DNA of 64,000 bases. Source: Bacillota bacterium (GTDB lineage: Bacteria > Bacillota > Clostridia > Oscillospirales > Ruminococcaceae). Within the stretch, counting starts at the first letter, position 1, and the number at the start of each line of letters is the position of its first letter. Position numbers and translations under genes: made by a program. The stretch is from contig JAEWRN010000018.1 of NCBI GenBank assembly GCA_023460035.1, forward strand, positions 1-64,000, written 5' to 3'. The notes under the pieces were generated by a model. It made no database searches. It saw nothing but the letters and a program-made list of their open reading frames with translations, and was not told the origin of the DNA. Below, one piece after another: positions 15,762 to 23,473 of this stretch.

Positions 15762-18503
15762 ATGGCTGAACAAACGATGCAAACAACACCGCAGACCGCA
15801 GAGGCACGCCGTACCGGCAGGCCCAAAATTCTCGCGCTCGCAAACCATATTGGGCGCAAAAAGCCGGGCTCTAAAGGGGCTTATGACTACGAAGCGCCGG
15901 AGTATTTAATCCTTGAGCCGGTCGTGACCGACGAAATGGCCGACGTGTGTATGACAATGGCCATCCGCGAAAAGGTCACCGCAGAGGACGTGGCCCCGCG
16001 CTGTGGCAAAACGGTAGAGCAGTGCCACGAGCTGTTGCTGGGCCTTGCGGATATTGGCGTGTGCTTTGTCAACACCATCAACGGCAAAGATACCTTTTGG
16101 TATGATACATGGGTGCCCGGCATTATGGAGATGATGACGAACCACCCCACAAACCCCATTAAATACCCGCAGATTGCCGAGGCGTTTGAAGCCTATGGCC
16201 GCATCCGCGGGGCGGGCACCGCCGGCATGACACCGGTGGGCGTGGGGCTGATGCGTGTCATCCCCATCGAGCAGGCCATCGACGGAGAAAGCCGCCGCGC
16301 GTCGTACGAAGAAATTTCAAAGCACATCGAAGAGCATGATGTGTTCTCGGTGTCAAACTGCTCTTGCCGCACGGTGCGCGAGATTATGGGCGAGGGCTGC
16401 GGGCATTTAAAAGAGGATATGTGCATCCAGATGGGCCACGCGGCGGAATACTATATCCGCACCGGCCGCGGCCGCAAGGTGGAAAAAGAAGAAGTGTACG
16501 AGATTCTGCGCCGCGCAGAAGAAAACGGCCTGATGCATGAAATCCCGAACCTCGACGGCAACGGCACCACCCACGCCATCTGCAACTGCTGCGGCTGCGG
16601 CTGCCTTTCAATGCGCACGGCAGAAATGTTCCTCAATGCCGACATGGTGCGCTCAAACTATGTCTCGCAGGTGGACCGCGACAAGTGTGTCGCCTGTGGG
16701 CAGTGTGTCGAAAACTGCCCGGTGAATGCGGTGCAGCTGGGCCAAAAGCTCTGCTCTACCACCCCGGTTGTCGAAAAAATCATCCGGGTGGATACCCCGC
16801 GCGACACCGAGTGGACAAGCGACCGCTGGAACCCGGAATACCGTACCAACCGCAAAAACGTGGTGGATACCGGCACGGCACCCTGCAAAACCGAGTGCCC
16901 GGCGCATATCGCCATTCAGGGGTATATCAAGCTGGCGGCGCTGGGCAATTACACCGAAGCGCTGGAGCTGATAAAAAAAGAAAACCCGTTCCCCGCCGTG
17001 TGTGGGCGTATCTGTAACCGCCGGTGTGAGTCTGCCTGTACCCGCGGCGACATCGACGAGCCGATTGCAATTGACGAAATCAAAAAATTTATCGCCGACC
17101 AGGACCTCAACGAAAGCCGCCGGTTTGTGCCGCAAAAGCGGCACGACTACGGCAAGCCCGTCGCGGTGGTGGGCGGTGGCCCCGCAGGGCTGTCCTGCGC
17201 GTACTTCCTTGCCATCGACGGCTACAAGGTGACGGTGTTTGAAAAGCAGCAGACCCCCGGCGGCATGCTGATGCTGGGCATCCCGGCGTTCCGGCTGGAA
17301 AAAGACGTGGTGCGCGCCGAAATTGAGGTGCTGCGCCAGCTTGGGGTCGAATTCCGCACCGGGGTCGAGGTGGGCAAGGACATCACCATTGCCCAGCTGC
17401 GCGAGCAGGGCTTTACTGCGTTTTACATTGCCGTGGGCGCACAGGCGGGCCGCCGCCTTGGGGTAGAGGGTGAGGACGCCGAGGGCGTGCTTTCCGGCAT
17501 CGATTTTGTGCGTAGGGTGAACCTTGGCGAAAAGCTGCAGCTGCCCGGCAAGGTGCTGGTCATTGGCGGCGGCAACGTCGCTATCGACGTGGCACGCACG
17601 GCAACCCGTGTGGGTGCCGACGGCGTAGAGATGTACTGCCTTGAAAGCGCACAGGAAATGCCCGCTTCGCCCGATGAGGTGGAAGAGGCAAAGGAAGAGA
17701 ACATCGCCATCCAAAACGGCTGGGGCCCGGTGCGGGTCGTCACCGAAAATGGCCGTGTCACCGGAATCGAGTTCCGTCGCTGCGTGTCGGTGTTCAATGC
17801 CGAGCACCGCTTTGCGCCGGTGTTTGACGACGCCGACCGCAAAATCGTGAAGGCAGACTGGGTGCTGCTGTCGATTGGCCAGTCCATCGACTGGGGTACG
17901 CTGTTGCAGGGCACTGCGGTGGAGTGCAACCCGAACGGCACGGTGAAAGCCGACCCGTTTACCTACCAGACGGCCGAAGAAGATATCTTTGTGGGCGGCG
18001 ACGCCTACACCGGCCCCAAATTTGCCATCGACGCCATTGCCGCGGGCAAGCAGGGGGCAATTTCAATTCACCGCTTCGTGCAGCCCGGCCAAAGCCTGGT
18101 GCTGGGCCGCGACCGCCGCGCCTATAAGGCGCTGAACAAAGCGGCGTTGGAGCTGGACAGCTATGACAGCATGCCCCGCCAGCAGCCCCGCCACGAAACA
18201 AAGCCCGGCAGCTTTGCCGACGCGCGTGCCACATTTACCGAAGAGCAGCTGAAAAAAGAGACCGAGCGCTGCCTTGGCTGCGGCGCCGCGGTGGTGGATG
18301 AGTTTTTATGTGTGGGCTGCGGCCAGTGCACGACCAAGTGCAAGTTTGATGCCATTTCGCTGGTGCGCCGGTATGACGGCGAGGGCGTTTCGCTGATGGA
18401 CATGAAAAAGGTCGTCGTGCCAAACGTGCTCAAACGCAAGGTGAAAATCCAGCTGAAAAACGTGCGCAGGGCGTTCCAGAAAAAGGAGGCCCCCCATGCA
18501 TGA
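15762..18503 (+). CDS. Fused Fe-S / FAD / NAD(P)H oxidoreductase (GltD-like)
   Basis: A large 913-residue electron-transfer flavoprotein. Residues 1-300 are a helical module ending in Cys clusters (CNCCGCGC) and a ferredoxin-type motif (CVACGQCVENCP). Residues 370-450 are the alpha-helical Fe-S domain typical of glutamate synthase beta chains (CKTECPAHI, CGRICNRRCESAC). Residues 465-800 carry FAD (VVGGGPAGLSCAYFLA) and NAD(P)H (VLVIGGGNVAIDVART) Rossmann motifs and the closing GGDAYTGP. A last Fe-S motif (CVGCGQCTTKC) sits near residue 850. It probably couples NAD(P)H to ferredoxin or to a quinone or metal partner. HypA overlaps its end by 8 bp. Confidence 0.85.
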   Translation: MAEQTMQTTPQTAEARRTGRPKILALANHIGRKKPGSKGAYDYEAPEYLILEPVVTDEMADVCMTMAIREKVTAEDVAPRCGKTVEQCHELLLGLADIGVCFVNTINGKDTFWYDTWVPGIMEMMTNHPTNPIKYPQIAEAFEAYGRIRGAGTAGMTPVGVGLMRVIPIEQAIDGESRRASYEEISKHIEEHDVFSVSNCSCRTVREIMGEGCGHLKEDMCIQMGHAAEYYIRTGRGRKVEKEEVYEILRRAEENGLMHEIPNLDGNGTTHAICNCCGCGCLSMRTAEMFLNADMVRSNYVSQVDRDKCVACGQCVENCPVNAVQLGQKLCSTTPVVEKIIRVDTPRDTEWTSDRWNPEYRTNRKNVVDTGTAPCKTECPAHIAIQGYIKLAALGNYTEALELIKKENPFPAVCGRICNRRCESACTRGDIDEPIAIDEIKKFIADQDLNESRRFVPQKRHDYGKPVAVVGGGPAGLSCAYFLAIDGYKVTVFEKQQTPGGMLMLGIPAFRLEKDVVRAEIEVLRQLGVEFRTGVEVGKDITIAQLREQGFTAFYIAVGAQAGRRLGVEGEDAEGVLSGIDFVRRVNLGEKLQLPGKVLVIGGGNVAIDVARTATRVGADGVEMYCLESAQEMPASPDEVEEAKEENIAIQNGWGPVRVVTENGRVTGIEFRRCVSVFNAEHRFAPVFDDADRKIVKADWVLLSIGQSIDWGTLLQGTAVECNPNGTVKADPFTYQTAEEDIFVGGDAYTGPKFAIDAIAAGKQGAISIHRFVQPGQSLVLGRDRRAYKALNKAALELDSYDSMPRQQPRHETKPGSFADARATFTEEQLKKETERCLGCGAAVVDEFLCVGCGQCTTKCKFDAISLVRRYDGEGVSLMDMKKVVVPNVLKRKVKIQLKNVRRAFQKKEAPHA

Positions 18504-18837
18504 GCTTGGCATTATTGCCGAAGTGGTGCGCCGGGTAGAAACCATTGCAAAGCAGCAGCAAATCACGAAAATTGAAACGCTGGTGCTGCAAATTGGCGAG
18601 CTGTCCTCTGTAATCCCTTATTATGTAGAGCAGTGCTACCCGGCCGCCGTGTACGGCACAATGCTGGAGGAGACCGAACTGCGCATTGAGGTGCTGCCCG
18701 GCAATGGCCGCTGCACCGACTGCGGCTGTGTGTTTAATGTACTGCACAACAAAAACACCTGCCCGCAGTGCGGCAGTACCGCATGGGAGCTGCTGGGCGG
18801 CAGAGAGTTTATGATCAAGGAGATTGTGGCATGTTAG
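18496..18837 (+). CDS. hypA: HypA nickel/zinc metallochaperone
   Basis: A 113-residue HypA. It has the N-terminal nickel ligand motif MHE (His2) and a zinc site of two CxxC pairs (Cys73/Cys76 and Cys89/Cys92, in RCTDCGCVF and NTCPQCGS). HypA passes nickel to the active site with HypB. It overlaps the oxidoreductase gene by 8 bp and its ribosome site AAAAGGAGG lies inside that gene. HypA and HypB flanking an oxidoreductase, with hypCDEF absent nearby, is an unusual arrangement. Confidence 0.93.
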   Translation: MHELGIIAEVVRRVETIAKQQQITKIETLVLQIGELSSVIPYYVEQCYPAAVYGTMLEETELRIEVLPGNGRCTDCGCVFNVLHNKNTCPQCGSTAWELLGGREFMIKEIVAC

Positions 18838-18850
18838 GCAGGTGGCACCG

Positions 18851-19441
18851 GTGAACAAAGCCGAAATTCAGGCCTATTTTGACCGGCAGGCGCCGGAATG
18901 GGACACCCGCATGGTGCGCTGCACAAAAAAGATCAATGCCATTCTGGAAGCGGCAGCAGTGCACCCCGGTGCCCGCGTGCTGGACGTTGCCTGCGGTACC
19001 GGTGTGTTGTTTGAAGATTACCTTGCCCATGGGGTGGGCGAGGTAGTGGGGGTGGACCTTTCGCCCGAAATGGTGCGCATTGCGCGGCGCAAATACCCGC
19101 AATCGCATATTTCGGTGCTGTGTGCCGATGTGGAGGAGACCAGCTTTGCACAGCCGTTTGACTGTGTGGTGGTGTACAATGCTTTCCCGCATTTTACCCA
19201 CCCCGCACGGCTCGTGGCGCACTTGGCGGGGTTGCTTGCTCCCGGCGGCAGCCTTTGCATTGCGCACGGCATGAGCAGGCAGGCGCTGCTGCGCCACCAT
19301 GAGGGGCGGCCCAGCAGTGTGTCGCAGCCACTGCCGGAGTTGCAGCAGGTGACTGCGCTATTACAGCCATATTTTAAAGTGACCACTGCGGTGAGTGATG
19401 AAGAAAAATTTATCGCCGCAGGGGTGCGGCTGCCGGGGTAA
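18851..19441 (+). CDS. Class I SAM-dependent methyltransferase
   Basis: A 196-residue methyltransferase (Methyltransf_11 type). SAM-binding motif I is VLDVACGTGVLFEDYLAHG (about residues 38-56), followed by VVGVDLSPEMVRIARRKYP and the motif around DCVVVYNAFPHF. GTG 18851 lies 13 nt after the HypA stop, behind AGGTGG. It may be the last gene of the HypB/HypA transcript. The methyl acceptor is unknown. A 23-bp-stem terminator follows. Confidence 0.85.
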   Translation: MNKAEIQAYFDRQAPEWDTRMVRCTKKINAILEAAAVHPGARVLDVACGTGVLFEDYLAHGVGEVVGVDLSPEMVRIARRKYPQSHISVLCADVEETSFAQPFDCVVVYNAFPHFTHPARLVAHLAGLLAPGGSLCIAHGMSRQALLRHHEGRPSSVSQPLPELQQVTALLQPYFKVTTAVSDEEKFIAAGVRLPG

Positions 19442-19492
19442 ACCCGGCAGGCAGCAAAGATATTAAAAATAGGTACAAATGCCTCCCTTTTT

Positions 19493-19546
19493 ACCGGCAG
19501 GGTACCCGGTGCAGCTTTGCTGCACCGGGTACCCTGCCGGTTTTAC
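19493..19546 (+). terminator. Long-stem intrinsic terminator
   Basis: Arms at 19493-19515 and 19519-19541 are a perfect 23-bp stem with a TTT loop, followed by TTTT after the last G. It ends the HypB/HypA operon. From here to about 19853 I see no gene or convincing signal. Confidence 0.9.
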
Positions 19547-19865
19547 GTAGCTGTGCGGGCACAGTGCGGGTGGGCGGCTAAAACAATAAAACGGTAGCGT
19601 CTTTTAAAAAAGCAAAGCAACAAGAGGCCCGGTGTGTCAAAGGCTGTTTTGCAATTTGTGTAAGTTTTGTGGCTGCCGGCGGCAGACAGCCCGCATTGTT
19701 GTGCAGCACAGCTGTAAAAGTGCCGCACAGTGGCTTTACTGGCCGGTTTTATCCCAAAAACAGGGAAATAGTGAATAAACATTCGCTCGCGCAACTTGTC
19801 ATCTTTTTGCAATCTGTTCAGAAGTCTTTCAAACTTTTGTCACGATTGGCCTCTATAATCAAAAA

Positions 19866-20095
19866 TGTCATAAGGAAACGAAAACCTCCTTTTGAAGCGA
19901 ATAAAACAAAACGTCGGGACGCTGGCGTAGAAAGCGAAAAAACGGCATGACATGCCGAGTTTTCGCAGTAAACATGCGACTATTTAAAATTTCTGCCGTC
20001 TCTTACGGGGTGGGACGCTCTCTGAAAGATGCGGCAGACAACCAACTATCCGCCAATGGCGGTTCATCATAGATGTGCAAGTGACGTTTGCCCGC
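19866..20095 (+). ncRNA. Candidate structured RNA, multi-stem junction
   Basis: No protein frame covers this stretch, but it can fold compactly. AAACGTC (19909-19915) pairs with GACGTTT (20083-20089) and closes at least three hairpins. The first is GCGAAAA/TTTTCGC around CGGCA/TGCCG (19934-19966). The second is TCTGCCGTCTCT with AGATGCGGCAGA (about 19991-20038). The third is CCGCC/GGCGG inside CTAT/ATAG. A TATAAT hexamer at 19854-19859, with a weak -35, could start it. It matches none of the RNase P, tmRNA, SRP, T-box or common riboswitch motifs I know. The strand is not certain: on the minus strand the first hairpin is followed by TTTTTT. Confidence 0.4.
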
Positions 20096-20106
20096 CGCCG
20101 CGACTA

Positions 20107-20157
20107 ATTACAAAAGAATTACAAATGTTAACAATTTCGTAACAACTTCTTGTAACC
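20107..20157. promoter_or_regulatory. Tandem hexamer repeats, response-regulator binding array
   Basis: ATTACA (20107), ATTACA (20118), TTAACA (20128) and GTAACA (20139) are spaced 11, 10 and 11 bp apart. A fifth, weaker GTAACC begins at 20152. Read on the minus strand, pairs fit the WalR/VicR consensus TGTWAH-N5-TGTWAH exactly. On the plus strand they resemble PhoP boxes (TTAACA-like repeats with 5-bp gaps). The one-helical-turn periodicity is typical of OmpR/PhoB-family regulators. Confidence 0.65.
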
Positions 20158-20161
20158 GTTT

Positions 20162-20170
20162 TGATACAAT
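20162..20170 (+). promoter_or_regulatory. Extended -10 promoter without -35
   Basis: TGATACAAT is an extended -10 (TGN plus TACAAT). No -35 hexamer is present at 16-18 bp; the hexamer repeat array takes its place. This is the layout of a promoter activated by a PhoB/OmpR-type regulator. Confidence 0.6.
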
Positions 20171-20176
20171 ATAGTC

Positions 20177-20255
20177 GTAGCAAGTGACAATAACTTTTCT
20201 CCTTTTCCTCTTTTTTCTTTATGGGCCGCCGGGTGTTCCGGCGGCTCCTTTTTTT
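20177..20255 (+). ncRNA. Candidate short regulatory RNA with C/U-rich single-stranded region
   Basis: Between the extended -10 promoter and a strong terminator lie only about 80 nt with no ORF. The 5' part is unstructured and C/U-rich (CTTTTCTCC, then TTTTCCTC), complementary to Shine-Dalgarno sequences. GCCGCCGG (20225-20232) pairs with CCGGCGGC (20238-20245) and TTTTTTT follows. Promoter, unstructured pyrimidine seed and terminator is the typical anatomy of an antisense-type sRNA. It could instead be an attenuated leader of the downstream DUF896 gene. Confidence 0.45.
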
Positions 20256-20335
20256 GTTCTTTTGGCGCTGCGGCCGCAGTTGCGCGCCGCGGGGGGATAT
20301 GGTAGCATAAAGAAAATAAAAAAGGGGGGGTACCT

Positions 20336-20560
20336 ATGACACCCGAAAAAATAAAGCGCATCAACGAACTGGCACAAAAAGCCCGCGCGCAGGGCCTGAC
20401 CCCGCAAGAAAAGGCAGAACAGGCGGCGCTGCGGCAAGAATATGTGCAGGCCATGAAAGTAAGCTTAAAGGCACAGCTGGATAATATGGAAGTCGTTGAC
20501 GAGTACGGCAACCGCACCAAAGTGGTGCCCAAAACCAAAAAACAGGGTAAACCGTCCTGA
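20336..20560 (+). CDS. DUF896 / UPF0291 family protein
   Basis: A 74-residue small cytoplasmic protein of the DUF896 (YnzC-like) family. Family hallmarks are the helix pair KIKRINELAQKARAQGLTPQ and EKAEQAALRQEYVQAMKVSL, then LKAQLDNMEVVDEYGN. The function of the family is not established. GGGGGGG lies upstream of ATG 20336. A weak promoter (TTGCGC 20280-20285, 17 bp, TAGCAT 20103 bp further at 20303-20308 in window coordinates 20303-20308) may drive it separately from the sRNA. It ends in a strong terminator. Confidence 0.9.
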   Translation: MTPEKIKRINELAQKARAQGLTPQEKAEQAALRQEYVQAMKVSLKAQLDNMEVVDEYGNRTKVVPKTKKQGKPS

Positions 20561-20640
20561 TATGGGCTGCGGTTTGTGTGGTACGATGTTTCTAAACTGC
20601 GCATTCTGTGTAGAAAAAAGTCGGTTTCTGCACAAATAGC

Positions 20641-20671
20641 AAAAAGCCCCTCTTGCAGAGGGGCTTTTTTT
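20641..20671 (+). terminator. Intrinsic terminator
   Basis: AAAAAGCCCCTC pairs with GAGGGGCTTTTT around TTGCA, followed by further T. It ends the DUF896 transcript. Confidence 0.9.
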
Positions 20672-20684
20672 GTAGGAAGTTTCA

Positions 20685-20714
20685 TTGACACACAGCTTTG
20701 GCGGCTAGTATCAT
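20685..20714 (+). promoter_or_regulatory. Promoter of the aminotransferase operon
   Basis: TTGACA (20685-20690), 18 bp, TATCAT (20709-20714). Confidence 0.7.
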
Positions 20715-20767
20715 TTAGAACAAAGTGGGTCACCCTGCGGGGTGAATAGATAAAGGAGCGAACAGGT

Positions 20768-21922
20768 GTGGAGCAGAAATTTGTGGCGAAACGGTACCAA
20801 AATGCACAGTCTTCGATGCTGGGGGACCTTGGCCCCATGGCGGCGGAAATGAAGGATTTGATCAATTTTAGTATTGGCGACCCGGATTTGAAAACCGACG
20901 ACCGCATTATTGAAGCAGCATTTCAAGATGCAAAGGCGGGGCACACCCATTATACCGACCCGCGCGGGTACCGGCAGCTGCGGGATGAAATCCGTACCTT
21001 TTATCAAGAGGAGTTTGGCTTTGCCGTGGCAGACGAAGAGGTCACGGTGACCACCAGTGCCTGCCAGGGCATGTGGGCGGTGATGGAAGCGGTGCTGAAC
21101 CCGGGCGACGAGGTAATTGTGCCGGAGCCGTATTTCAGCCCTTACAAAGACCAAATTGAAATTGCGGGCGGCGTGCTGGTGCCCCTGCCCACGCGGGAAG
21201 AAGAAAATTTTGAAGTCAATGTGCACCGCATTGAGGAGCTGATTACCCCCAAAACTCGCGCCATTTTGTTTAACACTCCCAACAACCCCACCGGCAGCTG
21301 CTTTGGCCGCGAGGCATTGCAGGTGATTGCCGATGTGGCAACGCGGCATGACTTGCTGGTGATTGCCGACGATATTTATACAATTTTCAGCTATGGCGGG
21401 CCGTTTATCCCCATCAACACCCTGCCCGGTATGCAACAGCGCACGGTCACGGTGCGCTCGTTCAGCAAAGATTATTGCATGACCGGTTGGCGCATTGGCT
21501 ACATCATTGCCCCGGCCGCCATCATCCATGCCATTCAGCTGGCGGGCGAATGCAATGTGTACTCGGCCCCCAGTGTGTCGCAGCGCGCGGCCATTGCCGC
21601 GCTGGGGCTGCGCAAAGAGGTACAGCCCGCCATTGTGGCAGAGTTTCGCCGCCGTACCGACGTGGCCTGCGCTGCCATCGAGCCCATTTCGTACCTTTCG
21701 GTACTGCCCCCACAGGGCAGCATTTATTTGTTTGTCAATATCAAACGCACCGGCCTGACCAGCTATGAATTTGCAAGGCAGCTGTTGCTGCGCTACCACA
21801 TTTTAGTTGTGCCTGGCAATGCGTTTGGTTCAAGCGGAGAAGGTTATGTGCGGCTGGCACTGACGCTGGGGGAGAAACAAATTCGCGCGGCGTTTGAGCG
21901 GCTGCCCAAAGACGCGTTTTAA
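20768..21922 (+). CDS. PLP-dependent class I/II aminotransferase (aspartate aminotransferase-like)
   Basis: A 384-residue fold-type I PLP enzyme. The PLP lysine lies in VRSFSKDYCMTGWRIGY. Also visible are the cofactor/substrate loop HYTDPRGYRQLRDEI, NTPNNPTGSCF and the C-terminal arginine region SGEGYVRLAL. It is expected to move an amino group between an amino acid and a 2-oxo acid. Substrate preference cannot be read. GTG 20768 follows AAAGGAG. The lactate dehydrogenase-like gene starts 15 nt after the stop, so 2-oxo acid chemistry may link the two. Confidence 0.9.
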   Translation: MEQKFVAKRYQNAQSSMLGDLGPMAAEMKDLINFSIGDPDLKTDDRIIEAAFQDAKAGHTHYTDPRGYRQLRDEIRTFYQEEFGFAVADEEVTVTTSACQGMWAVMEAVLNPGDEVIVPEPYFSPYKDQIEIAGGVLVPLPTREEENFEVNVHRIEELITPKTRAILFNTPNNPTGSCFGREALQVIADVATRHDLLVIADDIYTIFSYGGPFIPINTLPGMQQRTVTVRSFSKDYCMTGWRIGYIIAPAAIIHAIQLAGECNVYSAPSVSQRAAIAALGLRKEVQPAIVAEFRRRTDVACAAIEPISYLSVLPPQGSIYLFVNIKRTGLTSYEFARQLLLRYHILVVPGNAFGSSGEGYVRLALTLGEKQIRAAFERLPKDAF

Positions 21923-21937
21923 CGCGGGGAGGGGTAT

Positions 21938-22858
21938 ATGAAACACGAAAAAATCGGCGTTATTGGGGCGGGCCATGTGGGCAGCCATGTGGCAAACGCG
22001 CTGCTGCTGTTTGGCGTTTGCGACGAGATTGTTCTGCTGGACACCGACAGCGAAAAGGCGCTGGCACAGGCGATGGACCTTGCCGATACGGCGGTTTGCC
22101 TGCCGCGGCGCACGGCGGTAAAGGTGGGCTGCTATGCCGACCTTGCAGACGCCGACCTTGTGGTGTTTTGTGCGTTTTCGGGTACGCTGGAGGCCGACCG
22201 CCTGGCGGAGCTGCAAAACACGGCGGCGATTGCCCGGCAGGTGGGCACCGACCTTGTGCGCTGTGGGTTTGGCGGGCTGATTGTCTCAATCACAAACCCG
22301 TGTGACATCATTGCACAATTAATGCAGGCCGTCACGGGCCTCACGGTCATCGGCACCGGCACCGCGCTGGATTCGGCCCGGCTGCGCCAGCGCATTGCAC
22401 AGCAGGCGGGGGTCGCCGCCTGTGAAGTGGATGCCTTTGTCATTGGCGAACACGGCGACAGCCAGGTGCCTGTGCTTTCTTCTGCCACCATTGGCGGGCG
22501 CCCGGTGGGCGAGTTTTGCACCGATGCGGCACTGGCACAGGCGGCACTGGATACCGTTTCGGCCGGCTGGGACATTGCAAAGCGCAAGGGCAGCACGGAG
22601 TTTGGCATCGGCGCAGTGGCGGCGACCATCTGCCGTGCCATTTTGCGCGACGAGCGCCGGGTGTACCCCTGCAGCGCAATGCTGCAGGGCGAAGAGGGCC
22701 AGCAGGGCATCTTTGCCAGCCTGCCGCAGGTGCTGGGGGCCGAAGGAGTGTTGCGCACGGCAATGCCGGAGCTTAACTGCACCGAAGCCCAAAGCTTTGC
22801 ACGCAGCTGTGCTATTCTGCGCGAGCGCTGCGGCCATGCGGGCCTGCCGCAAGAATGA
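21938..22858 (+). CDS. Lactate/malate dehydrogenase family 2-hydroxyacid dehydrogenase
   Basis: A 306-residue NAD-dependent enzyme. The Rossmann motif is IGVIGAGHVGSHVANAL and the NAD-selecting acid is in VLLDTDSEKA. SITNPCDI is present, and the catalytic histidine region is GEHGDSQVPVLSSA. The substrate loop (SGTLEADRLAEL) is unlike the usual ANQKPGETR form. L-lactate or another 2-oxo acid (as in HicDH) is therefore possible and malate is not excluded. It sits between an aminotransferase and a damaged acetyltransferase gene that overlaps it by ATGA. Confidence 0.85.
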   Translation: MKHEKIGVIGAGHVGSHVANALLLFGVCDEIVLLDTDSEKALAQAMDLADTAVCLPRRTAVKVGCYADLADADLVVFCAFSGTLEADRLAELQNTAAIARQVGTDLVRCGFGGLIVSITNPCDIIAQLMQAVTGLTVIGTGTALDSARLRQRIAQQAGVAACEVDAFVIGEHGDSQVPVLSSATIGGRPVGEFCTDAALAQAALDTVSAGWDIAKRKGSTEFGIGAVAATICRAILRDERRVYPCSAMLQGEEGQQGIFASLPQVLGAEGVLRTAMPELNCTEAQSFARSCAILRERCGHAGLPQE

Positions 22859-23387
22859 CCCCCGGCTTTAAAATTGAAGTACGGCCCTTGCGCAAGACCG
22901 ACGATACCGCCGCGGTGAGTGAAATTTATGCCGCAAGCTGGCGTGCGGCCTACCGCGGGCTGGTGCCGGCTGCGTACCTGGATGCGCTGACCGGTGCGCG
23001 CTGGCTGCCCAAGCTGCAAAACCTTGCCCACAAAGCGGGCAGCAGGTGCTGCTGGCCTGCCATGCGGGGCAGCCGGTCGGCATCTGCACCTTTTGTGCCG
23101 CACGGGACGAGGGCAGGGCTGGCTGGGGTGAAGTGGTGTCGCTGTATCTGCTGCCGGGCTATTGGGGCAAAGGTGCAGGTACAAAACTGTTGGGTGCTGC
23201 CGTAGCAGAATTGCACAGGCAGGGATATGTAAATATCTATTTGTGGGTGTTGCAGGGCAATACCCGCGCCGAGCAGTTTTACCGCCGCAACGGGTTTGTG
23301 CCCAGTGGCGACACATTGCCGCTGCAGCTTGCGGGCAGCACACTGACCGAATGCCGGTACCAGCTGGCGGTAAGTGACAAACAATAG
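22855..23387 (+). pseudogene. GNAT-family acetyltransferase, frameshifted
   Basis: Two frames together make one GNAT protein of about 177 residues. Frame one (from ATG 22855) gives the N-terminus IEVRPLRKTDDTAAVSEIYA and ARWLPKLQN. After about 23040 the family sequence continues in another frame as QQVLLACHAGQPVGIC, WGEVVSLYLLPGYWGKGAG (acetyl-CoA loop) and FYRRNGFVPSG. One missing G in the GGG run at 23037-23039 explains the break. It may be a real mutation, a phase-variable tract or a sequencing error. The start overlaps the preceding stop codon (ATGA). Confidence 0.8.
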
Positions 23388-23398
23388 TGCTTTATAAC

Positions 23399-23437
23399 AA
23401 AACCGGGCGCACCCAAAGGTGTGCCCGGTTTGCGTTT
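23399..23437. terminator. Intrinsic terminator between convergent genes
   Basis: AAACCGGGCGCACC pairs with GGTGTGCCCGGTTT (one G-U) around CAAA, followed by GCGTTTTT. Confidence 0.8.
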
Positions 23438-23473
23438 TTGCATGTAGCTGCATTTCATTGTTAAAAAGGCGCT

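Noticed and set aside
16653..17807. 384-codon minus-strand open frame opposite the large oxidoreductase
   Set aside because: Antisense to strong Rossmann-fold motifs; no start signal or family features.
20010..20030. GGGGTGGGACGCTC resembling the T-box sequence
   Set aside because: No specifier stem, no matching antiterminator/terminator pair and no aminoacyl-tRNA synthetase or amino-acid gene directly downstream.
19866..20260. RNase P RNA or tmRNA, because of the total length of about 390 nt
   Set aside because: The conserved RNase P segments (such as GAGGAAAGTCC) and the tRNA-like end of tmRNA are absent on both strands.
22132..23343. 403-codon minus-strand open frame opposite the lactate dehydrogenase and acetyltransferase
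   Set aside because: High GC gives long antisense frames. The plus-strand genes have clear family motifs and the antisense protein is low-complexity.
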